Below are positions 43,311-52,379 of a stretch of DNA of 64,000 nt, piece after piece. The translations under genes were made by a program, and so were the position numbers. The notes below the pieces were generated by a model, which worked only from the letters and a program-made list of their open reading frames with translations, did not search any database and was not told where the DNA came from. Origin of the DNA: CAVRTM01 sp963696105 (GTDB taxonomy: Bacteria > Actinomycetota > Actinomycetes > Actinomycetales > Dermatophilaceae); assembly GCA_963696105.1 (NCBI GenBank), contig CAVOIP010000005.1:1426001-1490000 (forward strand), written 5' to 3'. Position 1 is the stretch's first letter. Each line of letters opens with the position of its first letter.

Positions 43311-44278
43311 GCGCAGTGCTGAACGACGTGACCGTTCCCGCCGTGCCCGCCGGAGCCGCTGCCCCCGTGGCTGCCGCCGGCCGGCTCCGGCTGGACCACC
43401 TCGACACCCTGGAGTCCGAGGCGATCCACATCTTCCGCGAGGTCGCGGCCGAGTTCGAGCGGCCGGTGCTGCTCTTCTCCGGCGGCAAGGACTCCGTGGT
43501 CATGCTGCACCTGGCCGCCAAGGCCTTCTGGCCTGCGCCGGTGCCGTTCACCCTGCTGCACGTCGACACGGGGCACAACTTCCCCGAGGTGCTCGACTAC
43601 CGCGACCGCACCGTCGCCCGTCTCGGTGCCCGCCTCGAGGTGGCTCGGGTGCAGGACTACATCGACGACGGCCGGCTCTCCGAGCGCACGGACGGCACGC
43701 GCAACCCGCTGCAGACCCAGCCGCTGCTCGATGCGATCGTCGAGCACCGCTTCGACGCGGTCTTCGGCGGTGCCCGGCGCGACGAGGAGAAGGCCCGCGC
43801 CAAGGAGCGCATCTTCTCCCTGCGCGACGAGTTCGGAGCCTGGGACCCCCGTAACCAGCGGCCGGAGCTGTGGAACCTCTACAACGGCAAGCACCGTCCC
43901 GGCGAGCACGTCCGTGTGTTCCCGCTGTCGAACTGGACCGAGCTCGACATCTGGCGCTACATCGCCCGCGAGCAGGTCGAGCTGCCCGGGCTGTACTACG
44001 CCCACGAGCGCGAGGTCTTCCAGCGCGACGGGATGTGGCTCGCCGTCGGCCCGTGGTCGCAGCCGCGGGAGCACGAGCAGGTGGTGACCAGGCAGGTGCG
44101 CTACCGCACCGTCGGCGACATGTCCTGCACCGGGGCGGTGGAGTCCGACGCCGTGTCGGTCGACGACGTCGTGGTGGAGGTCGCCGCCACCCGGCTGACC
44201 GAGCGGGGCGCCACCCGCGCCGACGACCGGATCTCGGAGGCCGCCATGGAGGACCGCAAGAAGGAGGGCTACTTCTGA
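43307..44278 (+). CDS. cysD: Sulfate adenylyltransferase subunit 2 CysD
   Basis: A 323-residue ATP-pyrophosphatase-type subunit that forms APS from ATP and sulfate. Seen: LDTLESEAIHIFREVAAEFERPVLLFSGGKDSVVMLHLA with the PP-loop SGGKDS, FGGARRDEEKARAKERIFSLRD and the terminal EAAMEDRKKEGYF. An Ala/Pro-rich N-terminus of about 25 residues is extra. Coupled to cysH (ATGA) and cysN (TGATG). Confidence 0.94.
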   Translation: MSAVLNDVTVPAVPAGAAAPVAAAGRLRLDHLDTLESEAIHIFREVAAEFERPVLLFSGGKDSVVMLHLAAKAFWPAPVPFTLLHVDTGHNFPEVLDYRDRTVARLGARLEVARVQDYIDDGRLSERTDGTRNPLQTQPLLDAIVEHRFDAVFGGARRDEEKARAKERIFSLRDEFGAWDPRNQRPELWNLYNGKHRPGEHVRVFPLSNWTELDIWRYIAREQVELPGLYYAHEREVFQRDGMWLAVGPWSQPREHEQVVTRQVRYRTVGDMSCTGAVESDAVSVDDVVVEVAATRLTERGATRADDRISEAAMEDRKKEGYF

Positions 44279-45582
44279 TGGGCGCACCTACCCTGCTCCG
44301 CCTCGCCACCGCCGGCTCCGTGGACGACGGCAAGTCCACACTGGTCGGCCGGCTGCTGCACGACTCCAAGTCCGTGCTCGCCGACCAGCTGGACGCCGTC
44401 GAGCGGGTCTCGCGCGACCGCGGCCTCGCCCACGCCGACCTGGCCCTGCTGACCGACGGCCTGCGCGCCGAGCGCGAGCAGGGCATCACCATCGACGTGG
44501 CCTACCGCTACTTCGCCACAGGCGACCGGTCCTTCATCCTGGCCGACTGCCCCGGGCACGTGCAGTACACCCGCAACACCGTCACCGGGGCGTCCACCGC
44601 GGACGCCGTGGTGCTGTTGGTGGACGCACGCAAGGGCGTCCTCGAGCAGACCCGTCGCCACCTCGCCGTGGCCGCGCTGCTTCGGGTGCCGCACGTGGTG
44701 GTGGCCGTGAACAAGATCGACCTGGTGGGCTTCGACGCCGACGTCTACGCCCGCGTGAGCGCCGACCTCGCCGCCGTCGCCTCCGACCTCGGCCTCCCCG
44801 ACCTGCGGACCGTGCCGGTCTCGGCGCTCGAGGGCGACAACGTCGTCGACCGGTCCGCGCGCACCGACTGGTACGCCGGGCCCAGCCTGCTCGAGGTGCT
44901 GGAGACCCTTCCCGTGGCTGAGGACCCGGGCGCCGAGTCCCTCCGCTTCCCGGTGCAGCTCACCCTGCGCCCGCAGGAGGCCGCGCGGGACGTCGCCCAC
45001 CGCGAGTACCGCGGTTACGCCGGCCAGATCGCCGCCGGGGTGGTGCGGGTCGGTGACGAGGTGGTCGTGCTGCCGAGCGGTCGCCGCACCACGGTCGCCG
45101 GCATCGACACCGCGGACGGCGAGCTCTCCGAGGCCTTCGCGCCGATGTCGGTGGCCCTGCGGCTCTCGGATGACATCGACGTGGCCCGTGGCGACCTGAT
45201 CGCCGCGGCGGCGCAGTCGCCGGAGCCGACGCGTGACCTCGTCGCCACGCTGTGCTGGCTCTCCGACGTGCCACTGAGCAGGAAGAGCCGGCTGCTGCTG
45301 AAGCACACCACGCGCACGACCCGCACGGTCATCGGGGCCGTGGACGGCGTCCTGGACCTCGACTCGGTGCAGGTCGTGCCCGGCGATGACCTCCAGCTCA
45401 ACGACATCGGTCGCGTGCGGCTGCGCACCGCCGAGCCGATCGTGGCCGAGCCCTACTCCCGCCACCGCCGCACCGGCGCCTTCTTGCTGATCGACTCCCA
45501 GAGCGGGCAGACGCTCGCGGCTGGCATGATCGGTGACCCACTGGCCGGGACGGCCGAGCACGCCGACGACTGGGACATCTGA
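44278..45582 (+). CDS. cysN: Sulfate adenylyltransferase subunit 1 CysN (GTPase)
   Basis: A 434-residue EF-Tu-like GTPase that drives APS synthesis by CysD. G motifs: GSVDDGKSTL (P-loop, 14-23), the switch EREQGITIDVAYRYF, DCPGH and NKID. Beta-barrel domains follow. It has the length of a stand-alone CysN and lacks the C-terminal APS kinase (CysC) found in CysNC fusions, in keeping with direct APS reduction by CysH. Confidence 0.94.
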   Translation: MGAPTLLRLATAGSVDDGKSTLVGRLLHDSKSVLADQLDAVERVSRDRGLAHADLALLTDGLRAEREQGITIDVAYRYFATGDRSFILADCPGHVQYTRNTVTGASTADAVVLLVDARKGVLEQTRRHLAVAALLRVPHVVVAVNKIDLVGFDADVYARVSADLAAVASDLGLPDLRTVPVSALEGDNVVDRSARTDWYAGPSLLEVLETLPVAEDPGAESLRFPVQLTLRPQEAARDVAHREYRGYAGQIAAGVVRVGDEVVVLPSGRRTTVAGIDTADGELSEAFAPMSVALRLSDDIDVARGDLIAAAAQSPEPTRDLVATLCWLSDVPLSRKSRLLLKHTTRTTRTVIGAVDGVLDLDSVQVVPGDDLQLNDIGRVRLRTAEPIVAEPYSRHRRTGAFLLIDSQSGQTLAAGMIGDPLAGTAEHADDWDI

Positions 45583-45593
45583 GGAGGGCGACG

Positions 45594-46325
45594 ATGCACG
45601 GGTTGCTCCTGCTCTCGCACGGCAGCCGGGACCCACGGGCGGCCGTCGTCATCGAGGAGCTGGTGCAGGCCGTGGCGCTCCGGTCCGCCCTGCCGGTGCG
45701 CTCGTGCCACCTCGACTTCACTGCCCCGGCCCCCGACGTGGCGCTGCGGCGGATGGCGGCGGACGGGTTCACCTCGGTGCGCGTGGTGCCGCTGCTGTTC
45801 ACCCCCGGCTACCACGTGACCCACGACGTGCCCGAGGCGATCGAGGCCAGTGGGGTCGCGGGCCGGATGGAGGTCAGCGTGGCGCCGGCGCTGGTCAGTG
45901 ACGAGCCGAGGGCACGGGGGCTCCTGCTGCGTGCCCTCGGGGAGCGGCTGACCGCCGCGCACCCCGGCCACGTGGACGCGATCGTCCTGGCCTCGGCAGG
46001 GTCCAGCTCGGCGGAGGCTCGATCGGCGGCGGAGGGGGTGGCCCGCGACCTCGGCGCGGCGCACGGCGTACCGGCGGTGGCTGCCTTCGCGTCCGCGGCG
46101 GCGCCGTCGCCGCCGGACGCGGTGCGCGACCTGCGGCACGGCGGGGCGCAGCACCCGGCCGTGGCGTCGCTGTTCGTGGCCCCGGGCCGCCTGCCCGACA
46201 GCGTGACGGGGTCGGTCGACGGTGTGCCGGTGGCCGAACCGCTCGGCGCGGCAGACGCTTTCGTCGACCTGCTGCTGCTGCGCGCTGATGTGGCGGCGGC
46301 GGCCACCCCCGGGTCCCATGCCTGA
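45594..46325 (+). CDS. Sirohydrochlorin chelatase-like protein (CbiX/SirB family)
   Basis: A 243-residue CbiX-type protein, likely inserting iron into sirohydrochlorin to make the siroheme needed by the sulfite reductase of the same operon. Two half domains are visible: LLLLSHGSRDPRAAVVIEEL with the first metal His, and VVPLLFTPGYHVTHDVPEAI with the second His pair. It starts 11 bases after cysN with GGAGGG upstream. Cobalt chelatase activity is a less likely alternative. Confidence 0.83.
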   Translation: MHGLLLLSHGSRDPRAAVVIEELVQAVALRSALPVRSCHLDFTAPAPDVALRRMAADGFTSVRVVPLLFTPGYHVTHDVPEAIEASGVAGRMEVSVAPALVSDEPRARGLLLRALGERLTAAHPGHVDAIVLASAGSSSAEARSAAEGVARDLGAAHGVPAVAAFASAAAPSPPDAVRDLRHGGAQHPAVASLFVAPGRLPDSVTGSVDGVPVAEPLGAADAFVDLLLLRADVAAAATPGSHA

Positions 46326-46755
46326 CCCCGTCCTGCGCTGCGCCACGTTCACCGAGCTCAGCACCACCGAGCTCTACCGGCTGCTGCAGCTGCGGTGCGA
46401 GGTGTTCATCGTCGAGCAGCGGTCGCCGTACCCCGACGTGGACGGGCGTGACGCCGAGCCCGGCACCCGCCACCTCTGGTTCCAGGACGGAGAACGGGTC
46501 CTGTCGGCGCTGCGGGTCGTGCAGGACGGCGGCGACCGGTCGATCGGGCGGGTCGCCACCGCGCGGGACGCGCGGGGGCGGGGCCTGTCGGGGCGGCTGG
46601 TGCAGGCGGCCCTCACGCTCTGCGCGGGGCACGCGGTCGACATCGGCGCGCAGACCTACCTCGAGGGCTGGTACGCCCGCTTCGGCTTCATGCGGACCGG
46701 CCCCGACTACGACGAGGACGGCGTGATGCACCTGCCCATGCGACGGGACGCCTGA
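46318..46755 (+). CDS. GNAT-family N-acetyltransferase (ElaA-like)
   Basis: A 145-residue acetyltransferase: LYRLLQLRCEVFIVEQRSPYPDVDGRDAEPGTRHLW, an acetyl-CoA loop IGRVATARDARGRGLSGRLV, and YLEGWYARFGFMRTGPDYDEDGVMHLPM. This matches ElaA. The ATG overlaps the chelatase stop by 8 bases, so it is translated with the sulfur operon although no link to sulfur is known. Confidence 0.87.
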   Translation: MPDPVLRCATFTELSTTELYRLLQLRCEVFIVEQRSPYPDVDGRDAEPGTRHLWFQDGERVLSALRVVQDGGDRSIGRVATARDARGRGLSGRLVQAALTLCAGHAVDIGAQTYLEGWYARFGFMRTGPDYDEDGVMHLPMRRDA

Positions 46756-46789
46756 GCGCGCCGCAGCGGCCTGCGGCAGACTGGCCCGC

Positions 46790-47818
46790 ATGACATACAA
46801 CGCCGCGGAGAACCGCTACGACAGCATGCAGTACCGCTTCACCGGGGCCAGCGGCCTCAAGCTCCCGGTCATCTCGTTGGGGCTGTGGCAGAACTTCGGC
46901 GACGACAAGCCGGCCGAGACCCAGCGGGCGGTGCTGCGCCGGGCGTTCGACCGCGGGGTGACCCACTTCGACCTGGCCAACAACTACGGTCCGCCGTACG
47001 GCCAGGCGGAGGTCAACTTCGGCACGTTCCTCAAGCAGGACCTCGCGCCGTACCGCGACGAGATGATCATCTCGACCAAGGCCGGCTGGGACATGTGGCC
47101 CGGTCCCTATGGCCAGGGCGGTGGTTCGCGCAAGTACGTGCTCGCCTCGCTCGACCAGTCACTGTCCCGGATGGGTCTGGACTACGTCGATATCTTCTAC
47201 TCCCACCGCTTCGACGCCGAGACGCCGATCGCCGAGACGATGATGGCGCTGGACCACGCCGTGCGCTCGGGCAAGGCGCTGTATGCGGGCATCTCGTCGT
47301 ACTCGGCCAAGAAGACGGCGGAGGCGGCCTCGATCGCCCGTGAGCTGGGCACCCCGCTGCTGATCCACCAGCCGTCGTACTCGATGCTGAACCGCTGGAT
47401 CGAGAAGGACCTGCTGGACGAGCTCGAGACCCAGGGCATGGGCTGCATCGTCTTCACCGCGCTGGCGCAGGGCCTGCTGACCGACCGCTACCTCAACGGT
47501 GTCCCGGCGGACTCCCGCGCGGCCCGCGGCGGCTCGCTGGAGGCCTCGCACCTGGAGGAGAACGTGCTGCGGCACGTTCGCGCGCTCAACGAGATCGCCC
47601 AGGGCCGTGGCCAGAAGCTGGCGCAGATGGCCCTGGCATGGGCGCTGCGCGACCCCCGCGTCACCTCCGCGGTCATCGGCGCCTCCAGCGTCGAGCAGCT
47701 CGACATCAACCTCGACGCGATCAACCAGATGGACTTCAGCGCCGACGAGCTCGAGGCGATCGACAAGAACGCCGTCGACGCGGGCATCAACCTCTGGGCC
47801 GGTGTGACCGAGGACTGA
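46790..47818 (+). CDS. Aldo/keto reductase (L-glyceraldehyde-3-phosphate reductase type)
   Basis: A 342-residue AKR of the YghZ/AKR14 group. The catalytic Asp-Tyr-Lys-His are in FDLANNYGPPYG, ISTKAGWDMWPGPYGQGGSRKY-type segment and YSHRFDAETP; the NADPH end reads TSAVIGASSVEQLDINL. Family members reduce L-glyceraldehyde-3-phosphate and methylglyoxal. Single gene, ATG 46790. Confidence 0.88.
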   Translation: MTYNAAENRYDSMQYRFTGASGLKLPVISLGLWQNFGDDKPAETQRAVLRRAFDRGVTHFDLANNYGPPYGQAEVNFGTFLKQDLAPYRDEMIISTKAGWDMWPGPYGQGGGSRKYVLASLDQSLSRMGLDYVDIFYSHRFDAETPIAETMMALDHAVRSGKALYAGISSYSAKKTAEAASIARELGTPLLIHQPSYSMLNRWIEKDLLDELETQGMGCIVFTALAQGLLTDRYLNGVPADSRAARGGSLEASHLEENVLRHVRALNEIAQGRGQKLAQMALAWALRDPRVTSAVIGASSVEQLDINLDAINQMDFSADELEAIDKNAVDAGINLWAGVTED

Positions 47819-47869
47819 CCCCGAGGGCCGGTGTGACCGCGGACCGGTCCCGGGCTGCCGGTGGCCGGG

Positions 47870-48262
47870 TCAGCGGCTCAGCCGGAACACCGGGTGGTCA
47901 GCGTCGGCCGGGAGCTTCTTCCAGTAGCCGTTGACCTCCCTGCCGGCCTTGGACCGGTACGCCGCGATGACCGCCGAGCGCTGCTCGACCGGCACCTCCG
48001 TGGCGCGGTACGTCGTGAGGTCGCCCTTCTGCCCCAGCCGGAGGGCGCCCGCGGCGCGTACGTTGCGCACCCACTCCGCCTCGCCGCGGGTGGAGACGAC
48101 GTACAGGGTGCCGCCGTGCTCGATCGGGATCACCGGGACCTGCTGCGCCACACCGGTACTGCGGCCTGCCACCTCCAGGGTGTTGACGCCCCAGAGGGTG
48201 CTCTTCATGGCCAGCTTGTTGAAGACCTTGACGGTCAGGGCTGGTGGCTTGAGGTAGGTCAT
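47870..48262 (-). CDS. Nitroreductase/deazaflavin (F420)-dependent oxidoreductase, Ddn-like
   Basis: A 130-residue split-barrel protein: VFNKLAMKSTLWGVNTLEVAGRSTGVAQQVPVIPIEHGGTLYVVSTRGEAEWVRNVRAAGALRLGQKGD, then VFRLSR at the end. It belongs to the actinobacterial F420H2-dependent Ddn family, implying that the host makes coenzyme F420. Divergent from the OYE gene by 99 bases. Confidence 0.83.
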   Translation of the reverse strand: MTYLKPPALTVKVFNKLAMKSTLWGVNTLEVAGRSTGVAQQVPVIPIEHGGTLYVVSTRGEAEWVRNVRAAGALRLGQKGDLTTYRATEVPVEQRSAVIAAYRSKAGREVNGYWKKLPADADHPVFRLSR

Positions 48263-48361
48263 GGCTCATCGTGGCACGGGACGTGGTCGCCGGGAGGTGG
48301 GTCGCGTCACGTCGGGGTCCGCCGCGGAATAGCCACCGTGCCAAGCACCTTGGTACTGGGC

Positions 48362-49453
48362 GTGAGCATCCTCTTCGAGCCGATCACCCTCCGCGACGTC
48401 ACCGTCCGCAACCGGATCTGGATGGCGGCCATGTGCCAGTACTCCGCCGCGGCGAACGGGCCCGGCGTGGGGGCCCCCACCTCGTGGCACGCCACCCACC
48501 TGCACTCCCGCGCCGTCGGCGGCGCCGGCGCCGTGATCACCGAGGCCACGTCGGTCAACGCCGAGGGCCGGATCAGCCCGGAGGACCTCGGGCTCTGGAA
48601 CGACCTGCAGCAGGAGGCCTTCGCGGCCATCACAGCGCAGATCGCCTCCGCCGGGGCCACGCCGGGCATCCAGCTCGCGCACGCCGGGCGCAAGGCGTCG
48701 ACGTACGCGCCGTTCGTCCCTGAGCGCGGGTCCGTCCCGGCGTCAGCCGGGGGCTGGCCCACCCTCGGCCCCAGCGACGTGGCGTTCGGCGACTACGCCG
48801 CCCCCACGGCGATGAGCCAGGCCGACATCGACGGGCTCGTCGCCGACTTCGCCCGCTCCGCCCAGCGCGCCCTCGATGCCGGCTTCCGGATCGTCGAGCT
48901 GCACGCGGCCCACGGTTACCTGCTCCACCAGTTCCTCTCGCCGGCCGCCAACCGGCGCACCGACGCGTACGGCGGGTCGTTCGAGAACCGGACGCGGCTG
49001 ACCCTGGAGGTCGTGGACGCGGTGCGCCGGGTCTGGCCCGAGCGCCTGCCGCTGCTGGTGCGCATCTCCGCCACCGACTGGCTGCCCGAGGGCGAGGGCT
49101 GGGACGCCCAGCAGAGCGTCGAGCTGGCCCGGGTGCTCAAGGAGCGCGGGGTCGACCTCGTCGACGTGTCGACCGGCGGGCTCGCGCCCGGCGTAAGCAT
49201 CCCGGTCGGGCCGGGGTACCAGGTGCCGTTCTCGGCGCAGGTGCGCGACGAGGCGGGCATCGCGACCGGCGCGGTGGGCATGATCACCGAGCCGAAGCAG
49301 GCGCAGGACATCCTCGCCGCCGGTGAGGCGGACGTCGTGCTGCTGGCCCGTGCGCTGCTGCGCGACCCGTACTGGCCGCTCCACGCGGCGCAGCAGCTCG
49401 AGGTGGAGCCGGCGTCCACGCCGTGGCCGCCGCAGTACCTGCGCGCCCTCTGA
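48362..49453 (+). CDS. NADH:flavin oxidoreductase, Old Yellow Enzyme (YqjM type)
   Basis: A 363-residue FMN-dependent ene-reductase. Seen: LFEPITLRDVTVRNRIWMAAMCQYSA, GIQLAHAGRKAST, VELHAAHGYLLHQFLSPAANRRTDAYGGSFENR and the phosphate-binding AGEADVVLLARALLRDPYWP. Cys in MAAMCQYS is the redox-tuning Cys of the YqjM class. GTG 48362 gives the family N-terminus; GTG 48338 is possible. It probably reduces alkenes activated by carbonyl or nitro groups. Confidence 0.88.
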   Translation: MSILFEPITLRDVTVRNRIWMAAMCQYSAAANGPGVGAPTSWHATHLHSRAVGGAGAVITEATSVNAEGRISPEDLGLWNDLQQEAFAAITAQIASAGATPGIQLAHAGRKASTYAPFVPERGSVPASAGGWPTLGPSDVAFGDYAAPTAMSQADIDGLVADFARSAQRALDAGFRIVELHAAHGYLLHQFLSPAANRRTDAYGGSFENRTRLTLEVVDAVRRVWPERLPLLVRISATDWLPEGEGWDAQQSVELARVLKERGVDLVDVSTGGLAPGVSIPVGPGYQVPFSAQVRDEAGIATGAVGMITEPKQAQDILAAGEADVVLLARALLRDPYWPLHAAQQLEVEPASTPWPPQYLRAL

Positions 49454-49528
49454 GGCAACCTTGTGCGGCCGGCCGCGGGGTCCGGTCCGCGGGCTCCGGC
49501 CCGCTCGCTCGCTGACGTACGGTGAGTC

Positions 49529-50638
49529 ATGGCCCGGCGCTGGCGATGGCTCGTCGTCCTGGTGGGTGTGGGCATGTTGCTCGCGACGCCCTCGCTGGTC
49601 GGCGCTCTGCCGGGGCGCGCGGCCGCCGTACGGGCCGGTGACCTGCTGGCGCGGATCCACCGCTCGGGCCGCACGCCGTACTCGGGGTACGCGACCGCCA
49701 CCGGCGCGCTGTCACTGCCGGTCACCGGTCAGTTCGACTCCGTGGCCAGGCTCCTCGGGGGGACGACGCAGCTGAGGGTGTGGTGGCGTGGCGCGCGCGA
49801 CTGGCGGGTCGACAGCATCGCGGCCACAGGGGAGACGGGCCAGCACCGCACCCCGACGGCCCTGTGGACGTGGGACTACGACAGCAACCGCGCCACCCTC
49901 GAGGAGGTCGTGCTCGACCCGCGGGTGCGCCTGCCGGTTGCCGCTGACCTGCTCCCCTCGGGGCTGGCCGAACGCCTGCTCACCGACGCCACCACCGCCG
50001 AGGTCACCTCGCTGCCCTCCCGCCGGATCGCCGGCAGGGACACCGAGGGCCTGCGGCTGCGCCCGGTCGACCGGCGGACCACCGTCGACCACGTCGACGT
50101 CTGGGCGGACGCAGCCTCCGCGATCCCGTTGCGGGTCGACGTCGTCGGCGTCAGGAGCACCGCCCCGACGATGACCGCGGAGTTCACCGACTTCAGCACC
50201 GCCGTCCCGCCGGCGTCGGTGACCGCGTTCTCCCCACCGACCGGGTCACGGGTGCGCCAGCGGGTCATGCCGGACCTGGTGGCGTTCCTCTCCCGCTTCA
50301 GTGCCGTGGTCCCACCGGCCACGCTGGCCGGCCTGCCCCGGAACGACCGGCGGCGTCCGGACGGAGCGGTCGGGCTCTACGGGCGCGGACTGACCGAGGT
50401 CGTGGCGATCCCCATCCCGCCCAGCCAGGCGGCCGAGGTCCGGCGGCAGCTGGCCACCGCGCCGGGGGTCGCCGACACCCCTCAGGGACTGGCCCTGGCG
50501 GTCGGGCCGGTCGGCCTCCTCCTGAGCCGGGACGACGACACGCTCGCGACGGCATGGCTGCTGACCGGCACCGTCACCGAGGCCACGCTGACCGCGGCAG
50601 CCGGCGAGCTGCGGCGTACTGCACGAGCGGCGTCATGA
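49529..50638 (+). CDS. Secreted/anchored LolA- or RseB-like protein upstream of an ABC exporter
   Basis: A 369-residue protein with an uncleaved signal or anchor helix (RRWRWLVVLVGVGMLLATPSLVGAL, 3-27) and an extracellular part with LARIHRSGRTPYSGYATATGALSLP, TQLRVWWRGARDWRVDSI, TALWTWDYDSNRATLEEVV and a long domain ending in a possible regulatory tail. This is the LolA/RseB-like fold that binds lipids or lipoprotein-like ligands. The stop overlaps the ABC ATPase start (ATGA), so a role in sensing or presenting a substrate to the exporter is inferred. No enzyme motif seen. Confidence 0.68.
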   Translation: MARRWRWLVVLVGVGMLLATPSLVGALPGRAAAVRAGDLLARIHRSGRTPYSGYATATGALSLPVTGQFDSVARLLGGTTQLRVWWRGARDWRVDSIAATGETGQHRTPTALWTWDYDSNRATLEEVVLDPRVRLPVAADLLPSGLAERLLTDATTAEVTSLPSRRIAGRDTEGLRLRPVDRRTTVDHVDVWADAASAIPLRVDVVGVRSTAPTMTAEFTDFSTAVPPASVTAFSPPTGSRVRQRVMPDLVAFLSRFSAVVPPATLAGLPRNDRRRPDGAVGLYGRGLTEVVAIPIPPSQAAEVRRQLATAPGVADTPQGLALAVGPVGLLLSRDDDTLATAWLLTGTVTEATLTAAAGELRRTARAAS

Positions 50639-51567
50639 TCCGCACCCGCGGGCTGACCAAGCGTTTCGGCTCCCTGACCGCCGTCGACCACGTCGACCTG
50701 GACGTCGGCGTGGGCGACGTCTACGGCTTCCTGGGCGCCAACGGCTCGGGCAAGACCACCACGGTCCGGATGCTGCTCGGGCTCGTGCTGGCGACGTCGG
50801 GGACGGTCGAGCTGCTCGGCCGCCCGATGCCGAAGGAAGGGCGCGACGTCCTGCGTTCGGTGGGCGCGCTGGTGGAGGGGCCGGCGGCGTACGGGCACCT
50901 CTCCGGGCGCACCAACCTTCGCCTGCTCGACGCGAGCGGGCCGGCGACCGGTGGGGCGCGTAGCCGCCGTCGACGGGTCGACGACGCGCTGGAGCAGGTC
51001 GGGCTCGGTGGGGTCGGGTCCCGGCCGGTCAAGGCCTACTCGCTCGGGATGCGACAGCGGCTCGGGCTCGCGGGGGCCCTGCTGCGGCAGCCGCGGCTGC
51101 TGGTGCTGGACGAGCCCACCAACGGCCTCGACCCGCAAGGCATTCGCGAGATCCGCGAGCTGCTCGCGCGGCTGAACGCGGCCGGCACGACCATCTTCCT
51201 GTCCAGCCACCTGCTCGCGGAGGTGGAGCAGCTGTGCAGCCGGGTCGGGGTCCTCGACCGCGGTCGCCTCGTGCTGCAGGAGCAGCTGGCCACGTTGCAG
51301 GCGCCCACCGGACGCACGATGCTCCGTACGCCCGACGTCGCGTCGGTCGTCGCGGTGCTGGACGGCGGCGTGGAGGCGCGCGACGGCGACCGCCTGCTGA
51401 TCCGGACGGCGGATGTGGCGGGACTGAACGCCCGGCTCGTCGCCGAAGGGATCCGCGTCCTGGAGCTCGGGCCCGAGCGGCGCTCGCTCGAGGACGTCGT
51501 GCACGAGCGCACCGGTGCCGCGGGGGACCGCGTGGATCCGGCCGACGTGTCCCGGGGGCGCCGATGA
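50635..51567 (+). CDS. ABC transporter ATP-binding protein (ABC-2 exporter)
   Basis: A 310-residue ATPase: Walker A GANGSGKTT (38-46), signature YSLGMRQRLGLAGALL (LSGGQ replaced by YSLGM, usual in this exporter class), Walker B LLVLDEPTNGLD and switch His in IFLSSHLL. A C-terminal extension of about 80 residues follows, as in drug and lantibiotic exporters. Paired by ATGA with the permease that follows. Confidence 0.9.
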   Translation: MIRTRGLTKRFGSLTAVDHVDLDVGVGDVYGFLGANGSGKTTTVRMLLGLVLATSGTVELLGRPMPKEGRDVLRSVGALVEGPAAYGHLSGRTNLRLLDASGPATGGARSRRRRVDDALEQVGLGGVGSRPVKAYSLGMRQRLGLAGALLRQPRLLVLDEPTNGLDPQGIREIRELLARLNAAGTTIFLSSHLLAEVEQLCSRVGVLDRGRLVLQEQLATLQAPTGRTMLRTPDVASVVAVLDGGVEARDGDRLLIRTADVAGLNARLVAEGIRVLELGPERRSLEDVVHERTGAAGDRVDPADVSRGRR

Positions 51568-52379
51568 TGGGCGTCGAGCTGGCCAAGCTCTTCCGCCGGC
51601 CGCGTACCTGGGGAACGATCCTGATGCTCAACGCGCTGCCCACGCTGGTCGCGGTGCTGGTGTCGGTCACCGGCATCAGCGCGCCGCCGGGAGAGGGGCC
51701 GGCGTTCCTGTCGGCGGTCCTGGCCAACGGGTCCCTGTTCGCCGTGGCGGCCCTCGCGATCGTGCTGCCGCTCTTCCTGCCCGTGGCCGTGTCCGTGGTG
51801 GCGGGCGACTCGGTCGCGGGTGAGGCGCAGGCCGGCACGCTGCGCTACCTCCTGGTCCGCCCGGTGGGGCGCACGCGGCTGCTGGTGGCCAAGCTCGTCG
51901 CGACGTTCGCCTTCGTGCTGGTCTCGGTGCTGTCCGTGGCCGTGGTCGGCTTCGCCGTGGGGCGGATGCTGCTGGGCCACCAGCCGCTGTCGCAGGCGAT
52001 CGTCAGCGTGTCCGGGACCTCCCTCACCGCTGGCCAGATCGCCTGGCGGGTCCTGCTCGCCATCGCCTACATCGCCTTCTCGATGCTCGGGGTCGCGGCG
52101 ATGGCGGTCCTGCTGTCCACCCTGAGCGACTCGCCCCTCGCCGCGAGCCTCGGCGCGCTCGCGTTCCTCATCGGGTCCTCGCTGCTGCTGACGATCGACG
52201 CAGCGCGGGCGCTGCAGCCGTACCTGCCGACGCGCTACTGGCTCTCGTTCGTCGACCTGTTCCGCGACCCGATCCTGTGGAGCAACCTCGAGCGGGGGGT
52301 CGCTCTGCAGGGGGTCTACGTCGTCGTGCTGCTCGGCGCGGCCTGGGCCAACTTCGCGACCAAGGACATCACGAGCTGA
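51564..52379 (+). CDS. ABC-2 type permease
   Basis: A 271-residue membrane protein with about six helices: ELAKLFRRPRTWGTILMLNALPTLVAVLVSV, SVVAGDSVAGEAQAGTLRYLLVRPVGRTRLLVAKLV and AYIAFSMLGVAAMAVLLSTLSDSPLAA. This is the standard ABC-2 pattern of a half-transporter forming a dimer. It ends overlapping the convergent lipase gene by 11 bases. Substrate unknown. Confidence 0.88.
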   Translation: MMGVELAKLFRRPRTWGTILMLNALPTLVAVLVSVTGISAPPGEGPAFLSAVLANGSLFAVAALAIVLPLFLPVAVSVVAGDSVAGEAQAGTLRYLLVRPVGRTRLLVAKLVATFAFVLVSVLSVAVVGFAVGRMLLGHQPLSQAIVSVSGTSLTAGQIAWRVLLAIAYIAFSMLGVAAMAVLLSTLSDSPLAASLGALAFLIGSSLLLTIDAARALQPYLPTRYWLSFVDLFRDPILWSNLERGVALQGVYVVVLLGAAWANFATKDITS